A DNA stretch of 19,579 nt from an uncultured Caryophanales bacterium (GTDB lineage: Bacteria > Bacillota_I > Bacilli_A > RFN20 > CAG-826), in contig CAMVBL010000018.1 in the NCBI GenBank assembly GCA_947165725.1, positions 1 to 19,579 of the forward strand, read 5' to 3'. A program made the position numbers and the translations under genes. The notes under the pieces are model-generated. The model saw nothing but the letters and a program-made list of their open reading frames with translations, was not told the DNA's origin and did no database searches. Positions 1-8,250 of this stretch are shown piece after piece. Position 1 is the stretch's first letter, and the number at the start of each line of letters is the position of its first letter.

Positions 1-2013
1 GCAGTGGTTAAAGAAGAACAAGAAGAAACAATTTCTGATATCTCTATGAATAAAAAGGCCCCTCAAAAGGTCAGAAATATTGATGTCATTAAAGAAGCAA
101 GTCAAATTGATCCAGATACATATGAAAGTGAAATTACTGGTACTCCTAGAAGAAGTGCAGCGATTTCATCTCCAACATTTATCCAACAAGATAGTGGCGC
201 TAATAACTTTGGTATCAATGAAAATGGTACATTTGCTCCTGCGCGTTTCAGAATTGACAATGGTCAACATAACATCCAACAAGAAGAAATCATTCCTGAA
301 ACTCAACCAGTCGAGCAACAAGAACCTACTAAGAGTGAACAAATGCAACTCGACTTTAATGCTGTTCCTGAAGTTAATGAAGAATTAGTGCAAGCTAAAC
401 CTGTTTTTGAAGCTCCACAAGTGGCTCAACCTGCAGTCGCTCCTGCTCCAGCGGTTCAACCAATGCCTGAAGTTAAACCAATTGAACAACCAAAACCAAG
501 AGAAAGAGTGAAATGGATTCAACCAAGTACTGAAGTACTTAATACATATGAAACTAGTGAACAACAAGCTTTAAATGAACGTGTTGCTAGCGAAAGAAAA
601 GAAGTTATCGATCAAACCATTCAAAACTTTGGTGTTGGTGCTCACGTTGAAGACTTTACTATCGGTCCAAGCGTTACACGTTTTAACATCGCCTATGATC
701 GTAACGTCTCCGCTCGTAGCGTGAATAATTTAGTGCAAGATATCCAAATCCGTTTAGGTGGTGTCAGCGCGAGATTTGAATCTATTGTTGAAGGTCAATC
801 CTCATCTGGTTTAGAAATTCCTAATGCTTCTGTTACAACAGTTTCATTTAAAGATGTCTATAGTGACTTACCTGATGTTAAGAAACATCCATTAGCCGTA
901 GCTTTTGGTAAAAATATTAAAGGTGAAACAATATTTGCTGACTTTGATGAATTCCCACACATCTTAATTGCTGGTACCACTGGTAGTGGTAAATCCATCT
1001 TTGTTAACTCCATCATTGTCACTTTAATCATGCGTAATTCACCTGATGATTTAAAACTCGTTTTAGTGGATCCAAAGAAAGTTGAAATGTCTCGTTATAA
1101 AGATATGCCTCACTTGCTTTGCCCAATCATCACTGATCCAAATGACGCTAAAACATTAATCGATAGATTATGTAAAGAAATGGAAGAAAGATATGCCTTA
1201 TTCTCTGATAATGGATCCACCAACATTAAAGAATTTAATGAAGATGCTCCAGGACTCGGTTTAGAAAGGCTTCCATATATTGTTGTCGTATTAGATGAAT
1301 ACGCTGATATCGTTGACCAATGTAAAGAAATCTCAATGCCAGTTGTTTCTCTTGCGCAAAAAGCTAGAGCCTGTGGTATTCACTTATTAATTTCCACTCA
1401 ACGTCCATCCACTAACGTTGTTACTGGTGTTATTAAAGCTAACTTACCAACGCACGTTGCTTTAATGACTGCAAGTAGTGTTGACTCTATCACCATTATT
1501 GGTGAAGGTGGTGCCGAAAAGCTTATCGGTAAAGGCGATATGCTTGTCCAATCTCCTCTTGTCAGCCGTGTGGGTGTTGTGCGTTTACAAGGCTGCTTTA
1601 TCCATCGTACCGAAATCTCTCGTGTCGTTGGTTATTTAAAAGAACACTATGAAACTCACTATGATGAGAAATTCCTTAACTTAGAAGAAGAGGCCACTCA
1701 AGCGGCCAATGAATATATGCAAACCCCAGAATTTAAGGAACATGGTAATACTGAAGAAGAACGCTACCAATCCATTAAAGAATGGGTTATGAGCCAAGAA
1801 TTCATGTCTATTTCACGTATTCAACGTGAATGTGGTGTTGGTTTTAACCGTGCTGGTAGATTCTTCCTCCGCTTGCAAAGCGAAGGGGTCGTTGGTAACG
1901 AAACCGAAGGTAATAAAGGCTGCAGAGTATTAGTACAAGATAAATTTGGCTCCTCTAATGAAGAAAGTGTCGCCACTAGTGACGAACAAACTTATTTCAG
2001 GAGTGATGACTAA
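1..2013 (+). CDS. ftsK: DNA translocase FtsK/SpoIIIE, 5'-truncated by window edge
   Basis: ATP-driven double-stranded DNA pump that moves chromosomes through the closing septum. Residue numbers count from the GTG at 4. Residues 1-180 are a Pro/Gln/Glu-rich linker, about 190-300 match the alpha domain, and 300-560 form the RecA-like motor with Walker A GTTGSGKS (324-331) and Walker B ending in LDE (430-432). Residues about 585-645 are the winged-helix gamma domain (SISRIQ...GFNRAGRF) that reads polar DNA motifs in this family. Family members start with several membrane helices; none is present here, so the true start lies left of the window and the GTG at 4 is probably internal. The sequence cannot separate FtsK from SpoIIIE or SftA roles. 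The stop codon overlaps the next ATG by one base (TAATG), which suggests translational coupling. Confidence 0.95.
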   Translation, partial: AVVKEEQEETISDISMNKKAPQKVRNIDVIKEASQIDPDTYESEITGTPRRSAAISSPTFIQQDSGANNFGINENGTFAPARFRIDNGQHNIQQEEIIPETQPVEQQEPTKSEQMQLDFNAVPEVNEELVQAKPVFEAPQVAQPAVAPAPAVQPMPEVKPIEQPKPRERVKWIQPSTEVLNTYETSEQQALNERVASERKEVIDQTIQNFGVGAHVEDFTIGPSVTRFNIAYDRNVSARSVNNLVQDIQIRLGGVSARFESIVEGQSSSGLEIPNASVTTVSFKDVYSDLPDVKKHPLAVAFGKNIKGETIFADFDEFPHILIAGTTGSGKSIFVNSIIVTLIMRNSPDDLKLVLVDPKKVEMSRYKDMPHLLCPIITDPNDAKTLIDRLCKEMEERYALFSDNGSTNIKEFNEDAPGLGLERLPYIVVVLDEYADIVDQCKEISMPVVSLAQKARACGIHLLISTQRPSTNVVTGVIKANLPTHVALMTASSVDSITIIGEGGAEKLIGKGDMLVQSPLVSRVGVVRLQGCFIHRTEISRVVGYLKEHYETHYDEKFLNLEEEATQAANEYMQTPEFKEHGNTEEERYQSIKEWVMSQEFMSISRIQRECGVGFNRAGRFFLRLQSEGVVGNETEGNKGCRVLVQDKFGSSNEESVATSDEQTYFRSDD

Positions 2014-4142
2014 TGGTTAGTTATTTAAAGGCTAAGTTATTCTCCTGGAGAAGGATTAATGTCGTTTTATTTACCGACATCCCTCGTCCTGAAAAACTCA
2101 AAGTTTCTTTATATAAAGAAGAGCAACTAATCAAAAAAGAAACCGCTCATTTTACTTCCATAAATAACATCTATATCTTTGATATCAATCTCGATAAAGA
2201 TTACGAATTAGGTAAAAACTATCGTTTATTAGTTGGTGATTTACAGTGTACAAACATTGATGTTAATGATGCGATATATTTTAAAGACTTCGATGAGCGC
2301 TTTTTTTATGAAAAAGAAGACTTAGGTAGTAACTACACTAAAGAAGCCACTGAATTTGTGATGTGGGCCCCTTTAGCGAGTGAAGTTAAAGTCAAATTGA
2401 TCTCCCCAAAAGATGAAGTTATCATCCACGAAATGGTGAGAGAAGATAAAGGTATCTACCGCCTCAAAATAAATGAAGATTTATTAAACTACAAATACCG
2501 CTATATCATTAATAACTCTGGTGTGGTCACCGAAGCTAAAGACTTATATGGTAAGGAAGTCAGTTTAAATAGTGAGTATTCTGTGGTTATCGATACCGAA
2601 GCTTTACTTAAAATCAAGAATGTGAAGCCAGTAACCACAATCAATAATTATGTTGATGCCGTTATTTATGAAACCCATATTCGTGACCTAAATGAAGGCA
2701 ATTACAATAACACTGTTAATAAAGGTAAATTCGCCGGTTTTGCGGAAACTAACCGCCAAACAGTAGGGGGTAATCCCGCTGGTTTAGATTACATTAAATA
2801 TCTTGGTTTTACCCATGTACAAATCCAACCAGTTTTAGACTTTGATTCCAAGGATGATATCAAGACTACTGACTGGTATAACTGGGGCTATGATACATTA
2901 TCATTTTTTGCTCTTGAAGGAAGTTACGCTCTTCATCCAGAAGTGCCTGCTTCTCGTATTTTAGAATTTAAGAGTATGGTTAATAAATACCATGAAAATG
3001 ACTTAAGAATTATTATGGATGTGGTTTATAACCACATTTATGAATATGAAAACAGTGACTTTGAAAAGACTGTTCCACATTATTATTTTAGACGTAGAAG
3101 AAATCATTATCTTTCTAATGCCTCAGGATGTGGCAATGACTTTGCTAGCGAAAGAAAGATGGCTAGTAAAATCATCGTCGATAGTGTGAAATATCTTTTC
3201 AAATACTTCGATATTGATGGCTTAAGATTTGATCTGATGGGCTTACTTGATATTAATACAGTGAAAGCCTGTTATAAGGAAGCTAGAAAGATTAAAGATG
3301 ACGCTATCTTATATGGTGAAGGCTGGGATATGGGTGAAGAATTACCTAGTGAAGAAAAGGCCAGTAAAAATAATGCCGCATTACTTAAAGAATTCGGTTT
3401 CTTTAACGATTCGTACCGCGACATTGTTAAAGGCCCATCTTCATCATTTAATCTTCATGAAAAAGGCTATATATGTGGTAACACTGATTATGTCTACGGC
3501 TTAGATTATGCCTTCCATGCCTCTGTATTACCTTTATCCTACAAACCAATGTTTAATACCGCTAATCAAAGCATCAATTATCTTGAATGTCATGATAATA
3601 GTACGCTTTTTGATAAATTGCTCGTTTCTAACGCGTTTGAAGAAGAAAAAGTGCTCTTAGATAGAGTGGATCTTGCTAATCACATTTTACTTCTTTCGTT
3701 CGGTGTTCCTTTAGTGCACGCTGGTCAAGAGATTGGTCAGAGCAAAGATGGACTAGACAACACCTACAAGACGATAGGCGTCAATAACCTTAACTATCGT
3801 CTCATTGATGAACGTTTTGACATGGTCAATCGTTTCCGTCTTTTCAATATCCTGCGGAAGAAACTTGCTTACACACATCTTTTCAAACCAGAAGAGATTA
3901 AGAGTGTTTTCGAAATCTCTCACTGGGACAATGGTGTTTATCTATTGAGTGCAAAGAATAAGAACATCATTGATAATGAAAAGGAATTTGTCATTCTTAT
4001 TAATCCAAAGGCCGAAAAGATTCCAGTGGAGTTAGATAATTACTACACTGAATTTAACGGTGTGGATGATAATAGGGCGACAAATGTAAAAAATAGTCTT
4101 CTTCCTGGGTGTTCAGTAAAGATGTTATTTCTTAAGAAATAA
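2013..4142 (+). CDS. pulA: Type I pullulanase (GH13), cytoplasmic
   Basis: Debranching enzyme that hydrolyses alpha-1,6 links in glycogen, pullulan or branched maltodextrins. At 709 residues it is close to AmyX-type pullulanases (about 720). Visible GH13 signatures are the pullulanase motif YNWGYD (289-294), region I DVVYNH (336-341), region II GLRFD with nucleophile D407, region III YGEGW with acid/base E436, and region IV HD (527-528). Residues about 90-190 resemble the CBM48-type beta-sandwich that precedes the barrel. The usual motif is YNWGYDP; here T295 replaces the proline. No signal peptide is present, so the enzyme probably acts on internal glycogen or imported dextrins. The AGGAG at 1999-2003 is the ribosome binding site, inside the end of ftsK. 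No other sugar genes lie nearby. Confidence 0.95.
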   Translation: MVSYLKAKLFSWRRINVVLFTDIPRPEKLKVSLYKEEQLIKKETAHFTSINNIYIFDINLDKDYELGKNYRLLVGDLQCTNIDVNDAIYFKDFDERFFYEKEDLGSNYTKEATEFVMWAPLASEVKVKLISPKDEVIIHEMVREDKGIYRLKINEDLLNYKYRYIINNSGVVTEAKDLYGKEVSLNSEYSVVIDTEALLKIKNVKPVTTINNYVDAVIYETHIRDLNEGNYNNTVNKGKFAGFAETNRQTVGGNPAGLDYIKYLGFTHVQIQPVLDFDSKDDIKTTDWYNWGYDTLSFFALEGSYALHPEVPASRILEFKSMVNKYHENDLRIIMDVVYNHIYEYENSDFEKTVPHYYFRRRRNHYLSNASGCGNDFASERKMASKIIVDSVKYLFKYFDIDGLRFDLMGLLDINTVKACYKEARKIKDDAILYGEGWDMGEELPSEEKASKNNAALLKEFGFFNDSYRDIVKGPSSSFNLHEKGYICGNTDYVYGLDYAFHASVLPLSYKPMFNTANQSINYLECHDNSTLFDKLLVSNAFEEEKVLLDRVDLANHILLLSFGVPLVHAGQEIGQSKDGLDNTYKTIGVNNLNYRLIDERFDMVNRFRLFNILRKKLAYTHLFKPEEIKSVFEISHWDNGVYLLSAKNKNIIDNEKEFVILINPKAEKIPVELDNYYTEFNGVDDNRATNVKNSLLPGCSVKMLFLKK

Positions 4143-4162
4143 CTAGCCAAGGAGAGAGGAAT

Positions 4163-4447
4163 ATGATTTCCACCATTACGTTGTTGGGTCAAGCTAGCGA
4201 CGCTATAGCAGACCATCCTATGTTCCGTTACATCGATATCGAGTCACGTGAACCTTTTGAAGAAAATTCATTCTTCAGCAAAATCCCAGTTATGTACTGG
4301 GATAGATCAAGCTCTAATCCATTACTACGTATCCCAAATGGACATTTTGTGGTAATATTTGGTAGATTAGAGTCTCATCCAACATTAGGACTTTATGTCC
4401 TTGCGGAACAAATCCGCCATTTCAGTTCTAACTTAAAAACAAAGTAA
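4163..4447 (+). CDS. Small SSB-like OB-fold protein (probable)
   Basis: A 94-residue protein that I do not recognise as a named gene. Its pattern follows single-stranded DNA binding proteins: an N-terminal strand ISTITLLGQA like the SSB start, a middle strand with FSKIPVMYW in the place of the SSB strand ending in V.W, then GHFVVIFGRLES like the SSB 'kG..v.v.GrL' strand, and a final strand GLYVLAEQI like 'v.v..i'. The flexible linker and acidic C-terminal tip of true SSB, which recruits partner proteins, are absent; it ends in SSNLKTK. The ribosome binding site is strong (GGAGAGAGGA, 4151-4160). It lies 20 nt after pulA and 3 nt before plsC, so it is probably cotranscribed. The OB fold is inference from pattern; ssDNA binding is less certain. 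Confidence 0.6.
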   Translation: MISTITLLGQASDAIADHPMFRYIDIESREPFEENSFFSKIPVMYWDRSSSNPLLRIPNGHFVVIFGRLESHPTLGLYVLAEQIRHFSSNLKTK

Positions 4448-4450
4448 ACT

Positions 4451-5239
4451 ATGTTCCATTATTCAAGAGCCGTTTTAAGAGTTGGTCCTCGCCTATTAGG
4501 CGCGTGTCTTTTTACTTTCAGTAGATGGAATAAACACTTAGACAAAGTGCCATTTGCCATTAGAAACGCTAAATTTAGAAAGCTTTCTAAGCAAATTGCT
4601 GATGCTTTACATGTTGATTTGAATATTTTTGGTTTAGAAAATATCCCAACTGAAGGAAATTTCTTCCTAGTTTCTAATCACATGTCCGCTTTTGATCCAG
4701 TGCCATTTTTAATTGCGATTGAAAAACCAACCACATTCGTGGGCAAGATGGAACTTGAAAAAGTGCCACTTTTAAAAGGTGCTTTAAAATCTTTAGATGT
4801 GAAGAGCATGAATAGAGATGATTTAAGGCAATCACTTAAAGTGATGTTAGAAGTTGAAGCTGATTTAAAGAAAAAAGAAAGAAACTGGATGATATTTCCA
4901 GAAGGCACAAGAATTCGTGACCAAATGTTACCAGTGGCCCCGTTCCATCATGGAACATTTAGACCAGCCCAAAAAGCTAAGGTTACAATCTTACCAGCCG
5001 CCACATATGGCACCTTCCGTGTCTTAAAGATGCATCCACAGTTTAAAAGATATCCTGTTTCTGTATCATTTCTAAAACCAATCACTCCAGAAGAATACGC
5101 TGGACTTAATACATCCGATCTAGCGGAAATCACGCGCAATATGGTGCAAAAAGAAATTACTTATCACTTAAGGCCTCTTGATCACAAGATTATGAGTGAG
5201 AATAAAGAAAAAGCGTATAAATTCAACGCCATTCTCTAG
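4451..5239 (+). CDS. plsC: 1-acyl-sn-glycerol-3-phosphate acyltransferase
   Basis: Transfers an acyl chain to the sn-2 position of lysophosphatidic acid to make phosphatidic acid, at the inner face of the membrane. The 262-residue protein has the catalytic H-x4-D motif (NHMSAFD, H77 and D82) and the substrate-binding block FPEGTR (149-154), in the usual spacing for the family. A valine-rich GTFR segment follows near residue 190. The N-terminus is only mildly hydrophobic, so membrane attachment is probably peripheral. The ATG is 3 nt after the stop of the SSB-like gene and has no clear Shine-Dalgarno, so it is likely translated by reinitiation. Its TAG stop shares the palindrome CTAG (5236-5239) with the stop of the convergent methyltransferase gene. 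Confidence 0.92.
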   Translation: MFHYSRAVLRVGPRLLGACLFTFSRWNKHLDKVPFAIRNAKFRKLSKQIADALHVDLNIFGLENIPTEGNFFLVSNHMSAFDPVPFLIAIEKPTTFVGKMELEKVPLLKGALKSLDVKSMNRDDLRQSLKVMLEVEADLKKKERNWMIFPEGTRIRDQMLPVAPFHHGTFRPAQKAKVTILPAATYGTFRVLKMHPQFKRYPVSVSFLKPITPEEYAGLNTSDLAEITRNMVQKEITYHLRPLDHKIMSENKEKAYKFNAIL

Positions 5240-6519
5240 AATATTAATTTCTTTCTTAAACCTTTCGGTAAACGGTTCTTAATAATGCGACCATCGCTTT
5301 TAGCGATATCGACGTTGATACCTTTGTATTTTAAAAGACAATAGCCCTTGCTAGTGTTTTTATTGACGCCTTCACCAAGGAAATACCTTGCTGTTTCGTT
5401 TTCGTCCATTTCGAAGGCGCTTTTAAACGACTCCACAAAATGTGAGTAGTGGTAATCAAATCTGATATCACCTTTATCAATTTGACCAACCTTAACGCCA
5501 TAACGGATGACATTAAGATATTTAACGTTAAATTCTTTACTCATCAAATAGAGATAGTCCCCGTATTTTTGAAAGTGGCTATAACCATTCGTTGGTATAT
5601 CATAAGGCAACTTATTCTTATTTTCTTTAGAAACACTAGGTTTTAAGATGCCTGGTTTTTTAATTAAACAGATGTAGTGGCCTTCACCTGGAAATAGACT
5701 TGGTAATAAGTGAACGCCATATGGTTTATCCTTACTAACATAATATAAAGGATTATCTTCGATAGGTTTTATTTCTGCGTCAGTGTTATTTAATAAATAA
5801 TCAATAACTTCTTCATCTTCTTCATAAGAGAAAGAGCAAGTGGAATAAACCATCTCGCCACCTTCTTTAAGCATTGCATAGGCGATAAGAATGAGTGACT
5901 TTTGGATTTCAGCGTATTTTTCCACTTTAGCGTAAGACCAATCTTCTTGCATTTCATCCATCTTTCTAAACATGCCACTGCCTGAGCAAGGAGCATCTAA
6001 AATAATCTTATCGAAAGTATTTAAATAGTGTTGATAAATACTAGAAAAATCATTGTTAATAATAAGAAGATTGCCTCTACCCATTCTTTCAGCATTTTCA
6101 CTAATCGCGAACGCTCTATTTTTAGCGAGGTCATTAGAAATAATGAGTCCTTTATTATGCATGAGAAGAGAGGCTTGCATACTCTTACCGCCTGGTGCGG
6201 CGCATAAATCTAAAACCACATCGTTTTCATTTGGATTAAGTAAATAAGCAGGTAGCATTGCGCTTGGTTCTTGTAAATAGAAACAGCCAAGTTCATGATA
6301 AATACTTTTGCCTAATTCAAGTTCATCTTTATTATATAAAAAGGCATTAGGGATAATTGGATGTCTTACTAGATTTGGATAAATACTAAGAAGAGTGTCC
6401 ACGCTCATCTTTTCTTCGTTTAAAAGTAGAGCGTGCTTACTTTCTTCTTCTAATGACTTAGCAAGCTTATCAATTTCTTCTTGATTCAGATATGTTTTTA
6501 AATGATTAAAAAAGTCCAT
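5236..6519 (-). CDS. rsmF: 16S rRNA m5C methyltransferase, RsmF/NOL1-NOP2-Sun family
   Basis: SAM-dependent methyltransferase predicted to form 5-methylcytosine in 16S rRNA. With the ATG at 6519 the protein has 427 residues. It shows the SAM-binding DLCAAPGGK (104-112), motif DAPCSGSG with C178, and STCS with the second family cysteine, C228; both cysteines of the m5C mechanism are present. The C-terminal 120 residues (GYSHFQKYGDYLYL... to RLPKGLRKK) match the PUA-like RNA-binding tail of Firmicutes RsmF proteins. A TTG at 6555 would add 12 residues but has no ribosome binding site; the ATG matches the usual start of the family. Neither start has a Shine-Dalgarno. A TATAAT sits 4 nt before the ATG. 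The gene follows the lipoprotein gene by 60 nt on the same strand. Confidence 0.9.
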   Translation of the reverse strand: MDFFNHLKTYLNQEEIDKLAKSLEEESKHALLLNEEKMSVDTLLSIYPNLVRHPIIPNAFLYNKDELELGKSIYHELGCFYLQEPSAMLPAYLLNPNENDVVLDLCAAPGGKSMQASLLMHNKGLIISNDLAKNRAFAISENAERMGRGNLLIINNDFSSIYQHYLNTFDKIILDAPCSGSGMFRKMDEMQEDWSYAKVEKYAEIQKSLILIAYAMLKEGGEMVYSTCSFSYEEDEEVIDYLLNNTDAEIKPIEDNPLYYVSKDKPYGVHLLPSLFPGEGHYICLIKKPGILKPSVSKENKNKLPYDIPTNGYSHFQKYGDYLYLMSKEFNVKYLNVIRYGVKVGQIDKGDIRFDYHYSHFVESFKSAFEMDENETARYFLGEGVNKNTSKGYCLLKYKGINVDIAKSDGRIIKNRLPKGLRKKLIF

Positions 6520-6523
6520 CGCT

Positions 6524-6529
6524 ATTATA
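6524..6529 (-). promoter_or_regulatory. Candidate -10 box next to rsmF start
   Basis: The minus strand reads TATAAT, agcg, then the ATG. The best -35 candidate is TTGCTA with a long 20-nt gap, so the promoter is weak. If used, the transcript would start at or inside the start codon (leaderless). It may equally be chance in AT-rich DNA, with rsmF read through from the lipoprotein gene. Confidence 0.3.
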
Positions 6530-6557
6530 TTAAACGATAGACTTTCTATTAGCAAAT

Positions 6558-6575
6558 TTGTTTGTTATCAAACAA
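6558..6575 (-). repeat. Inverted repeat downstream of lipoprotein gene
   Basis: Perfect 7-bp arms on the minus strand, TTGTTTG and CAAACAA, around the loop ATAA, starting 4 nt after the TAG stop of the lipoprotein gene. The stem has few G:C pairs and no T-run follows, so it is a poor intrinsic terminator; an operator or mRNA 3'-end hairpin is possible. Confidence 0.4.
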
Positions 6576-6579
6576 TTAA

Positions 6580-8106
6580 CTATTTAACGTAAACGATTTC
6601 AAAATCGCATTTGGTAATCTCGCAACCGCTATTTTTGGATGTAAGAGAGATTACCGCTTCATCGTTCATGCCTACTAAATCTTTTGTGTTTAATTGATAC
6701 CATGGAGAAGTAAGAGTGCCTTCACCTTTTAAGAGATCTTTATCTTCGAACACTTTGATTTTCTTGCCACCAAACATCATTTGAAGTGTGACTTTTATAT
6801 CATTATGTGCTTCATTGAATTTGATATTTGGACGGAAATACACTTTTTTGTAACCTTTACCGTTTAACCCTTGAGGATTATACATTGTTTCACAAGCACT
6901 GATACGGAAACCATCTAAGTATTCTTTATTCTTTTTGATTGTTACAGAATGTTTTGATGTACTATTAGGAACTTCGTCGTGGCCAACAAATCTATGGCTA
7001 TCTCTAATAGCAGCGCTTTTTTCACCATCATCAAGGTTTTCGATTGATTTCTTATATTCTTCAAATTTGTTGAGTTTATATTCTTTGTAAGCTTCCTCAA
7101 TATTGCATGTAAAAGTACTGTAACCTTCAGGTAGATATTCATAGAATGTCTTGGTTCTATAAGTGATTAATCTAGCGCCGATATTATCAAAATCATTTGA
7201 TGAATAAGAACGTTCATCACCCATAACCCAATAATCATCAAGGTTTAAGATTGGTTCATCATCTAATAATTTATCAACAACTTCATTGATTTTTTCTTTG
7301 TCATAGACATTGCAGTTAATAATGGCGTTAGCACTTTTGCTTGAAAAGCCCATAAACATCATTTGAGATGGCGCAAAAGTAAGAGCAGTAATGTATTCAG
7401 TACCATATTTATCGAAAAGTTCGAAATATGATTCATTGTTGTCCTTATCTAAGGCCGCCTTTAAATCTGTTAAGTATTCATCTGTGTAGTAATCTCTTGG
7501 GTTTTTTGGATGACGTGCATTGTGGCAGAAATTACCTAATACTTCTGCAAAGACATAGTAACTTTTACTCTCATCATCAGCATTTTTGTGATTTGTGTGT
7601 TTAAAGAATTTGCTCAAATATTCCTTTGTGGTGGCATGTTTGATTTCTTTATTAAGCTGTTTCTCTTCTAGACTTTGATAACCAAGATAGTAATCGGTCA
7701 TAAAGGTATCTTCGAATTCTTTAGCAAAGTCATCAAAGGCTGTATAACCAAATGCTCTACCAGGGTTTTTACCATGAGCAGATGAATCTACCATTTCGCT
7801 CATATCTTTTCTAAACTGAGGAGTGAAAGGACAGTGTTCTTGATCAGGAACAATGACTGTACCAACTGTTGGAATAGGACCAACGTTAACACCAATGTAA
7901 CTACGGTCATAGTAAATTAAGCCTTCTTCTGATTGTGGTTCAACTTGTTTATATGGATCTTCTGTAGTGGAAGCTACATCATCATAAACAATAGAACCGG
8001 CATTTTTAGAAGCAACAAATGGATTATCTATCACATTAGACCCCTCATTGTTAGTGGCACAACTAGAAAGTAAAAATGGGATTAATAATAATGTTTTAAT
8101 TCTCAT
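6580..8106 (-). CDS. Lipoprotein with MACPF (perforin-like) signature
   Basis: A 508-residue secreted protein. The N-terminus MRIKTLLLIPFLLSSC is a lipoprotein signal peptide with lipobox LSSC, so C16 should be lipid-anchored outside the cell. Residues 227-238 read Y-x6-Y-G-T-E-Y, which fits the MACPF signature Y-x6-[FY]-G-T-H-[FY] except E237 for histidine. The preceding stretch (about 180-226) has the helical segment and spacing usual before that motif. The Gly-Gly hinge that normally follows is replaced by TFAPSQ. Family members form pores or act as toxins, immune effectors or antibacterial proteins; some do not lyse cells. Residues 385-508 are a beta-rich unassigned C-terminal domain. Eight cysteines, seven beyond C16, could form disulfides. 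The start is set by a strong GGAGG (8116-8120), 9 nt upstream. The fold is inferred from the motif only. Confidence 0.6.
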   Translation of the reverse strand: MRIKTLLLIPFLLSSCATNNEGSNVIDNPFVASKNAGSIVYDDVASTTEDPYKQVEPQSEEGLIYYDRSYIGVNVGPIPTVGTVIVPDQEHCPFTPQFRKDMSEMVDSSAHGKNPGRAFGYTAFDDFAKEFEDTFMTDYYLGYQSLEEKQLNKEIKHATTKEYLSKFFKHTNHKNADDESKSYYVFAEVLGNFCHNARHPKNPRDYYTDEYLTDLKAALDKDNNESYFELFDKYGTEYITALTFAPSQMMFMGFSSKSANAIINCNVYDKEKINEVVDKLLDDEPILNLDDYWVMGDERSYSSNDFDNIGARLITYRTKTFYEYLPEGYSTFTCNIEEAYKEYKLNKFEEYKKSIENLDDGEKSAAIRDSHRFVGHDEVPNSTSKHSVTIKKNKEYLDGFRISACETMYNPQGLNGKGYKKVYFRPNIKFNEAHNDIKVTLQMMFGGKKIKVFEDKDLLKGEGTLTSPWYQLNTKDLVGMNDEAVISLTSKNSGCEITKCDFEIVYVK

Positions 8107-8139
8107 GGTGTTTTTCCTCCTTACAATATTCTTATAAAA

Positions 8140-8168
8140 GTGTGATTATATCACTGTTTTTATCACAC
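8140..8168 (-). promoter_or_regulatory. Inverted-repeat operator or leader hairpin of lipoprotein gene
   Basis: Outer arms GTGTGAT (8140-8146) and ATCACAC (8162-8168) are a perfect 7-bp inverted repeat. A third half-site ATCAC (8150-8154) also pairs with the left arm, giving GTGATTATATCAC. It lies just downstream of the predicted transcription start and upstream of the GGAGG site, where a repressor operator or 5'-UTR switch would sit. It lacks the T-run of a terminator. Confidence 0.45.
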
Positions 8169-8177
8169 CTAACGCCT

Positions 8178-8205
8178 ATTATATTTATATGTAAAAAAAG
8201 GTCAA
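8178..8205 (-). promoter_or_regulatory. Sigma-A-type promoter for lipoprotein gene
   Basis: On the minus strand TTGACC (8205 to 8200) is separated by 16 nt from TATAAT (8183 to 8178). An A-rich tract lies near the -35. The predicted start is near 8171, giving a leader of about 65 nt that contains the inverted repeat and the ribosome binding site. Confidence 0.6.
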
Positions 8206-8250
8206 TAAAAATCGAAAAAAACTTGCGGTATTTTCCTATTTATTGTTTAA

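Noticed and set aside
4..6. GTG as the start of the FtsK gene
   Set aside because: The family's N-terminal membrane helices are missing and the frame is open to the window edge, so the gene is treated as partial from base 1.
8141..8167. CRP-type site TGTGA...TCACA
   Set aside because: The gap between the half-sites is 17 bases instead of 6, so it does not fit the Crp/Fnr consensus; it was kept only as an unassigned inverted repeat.
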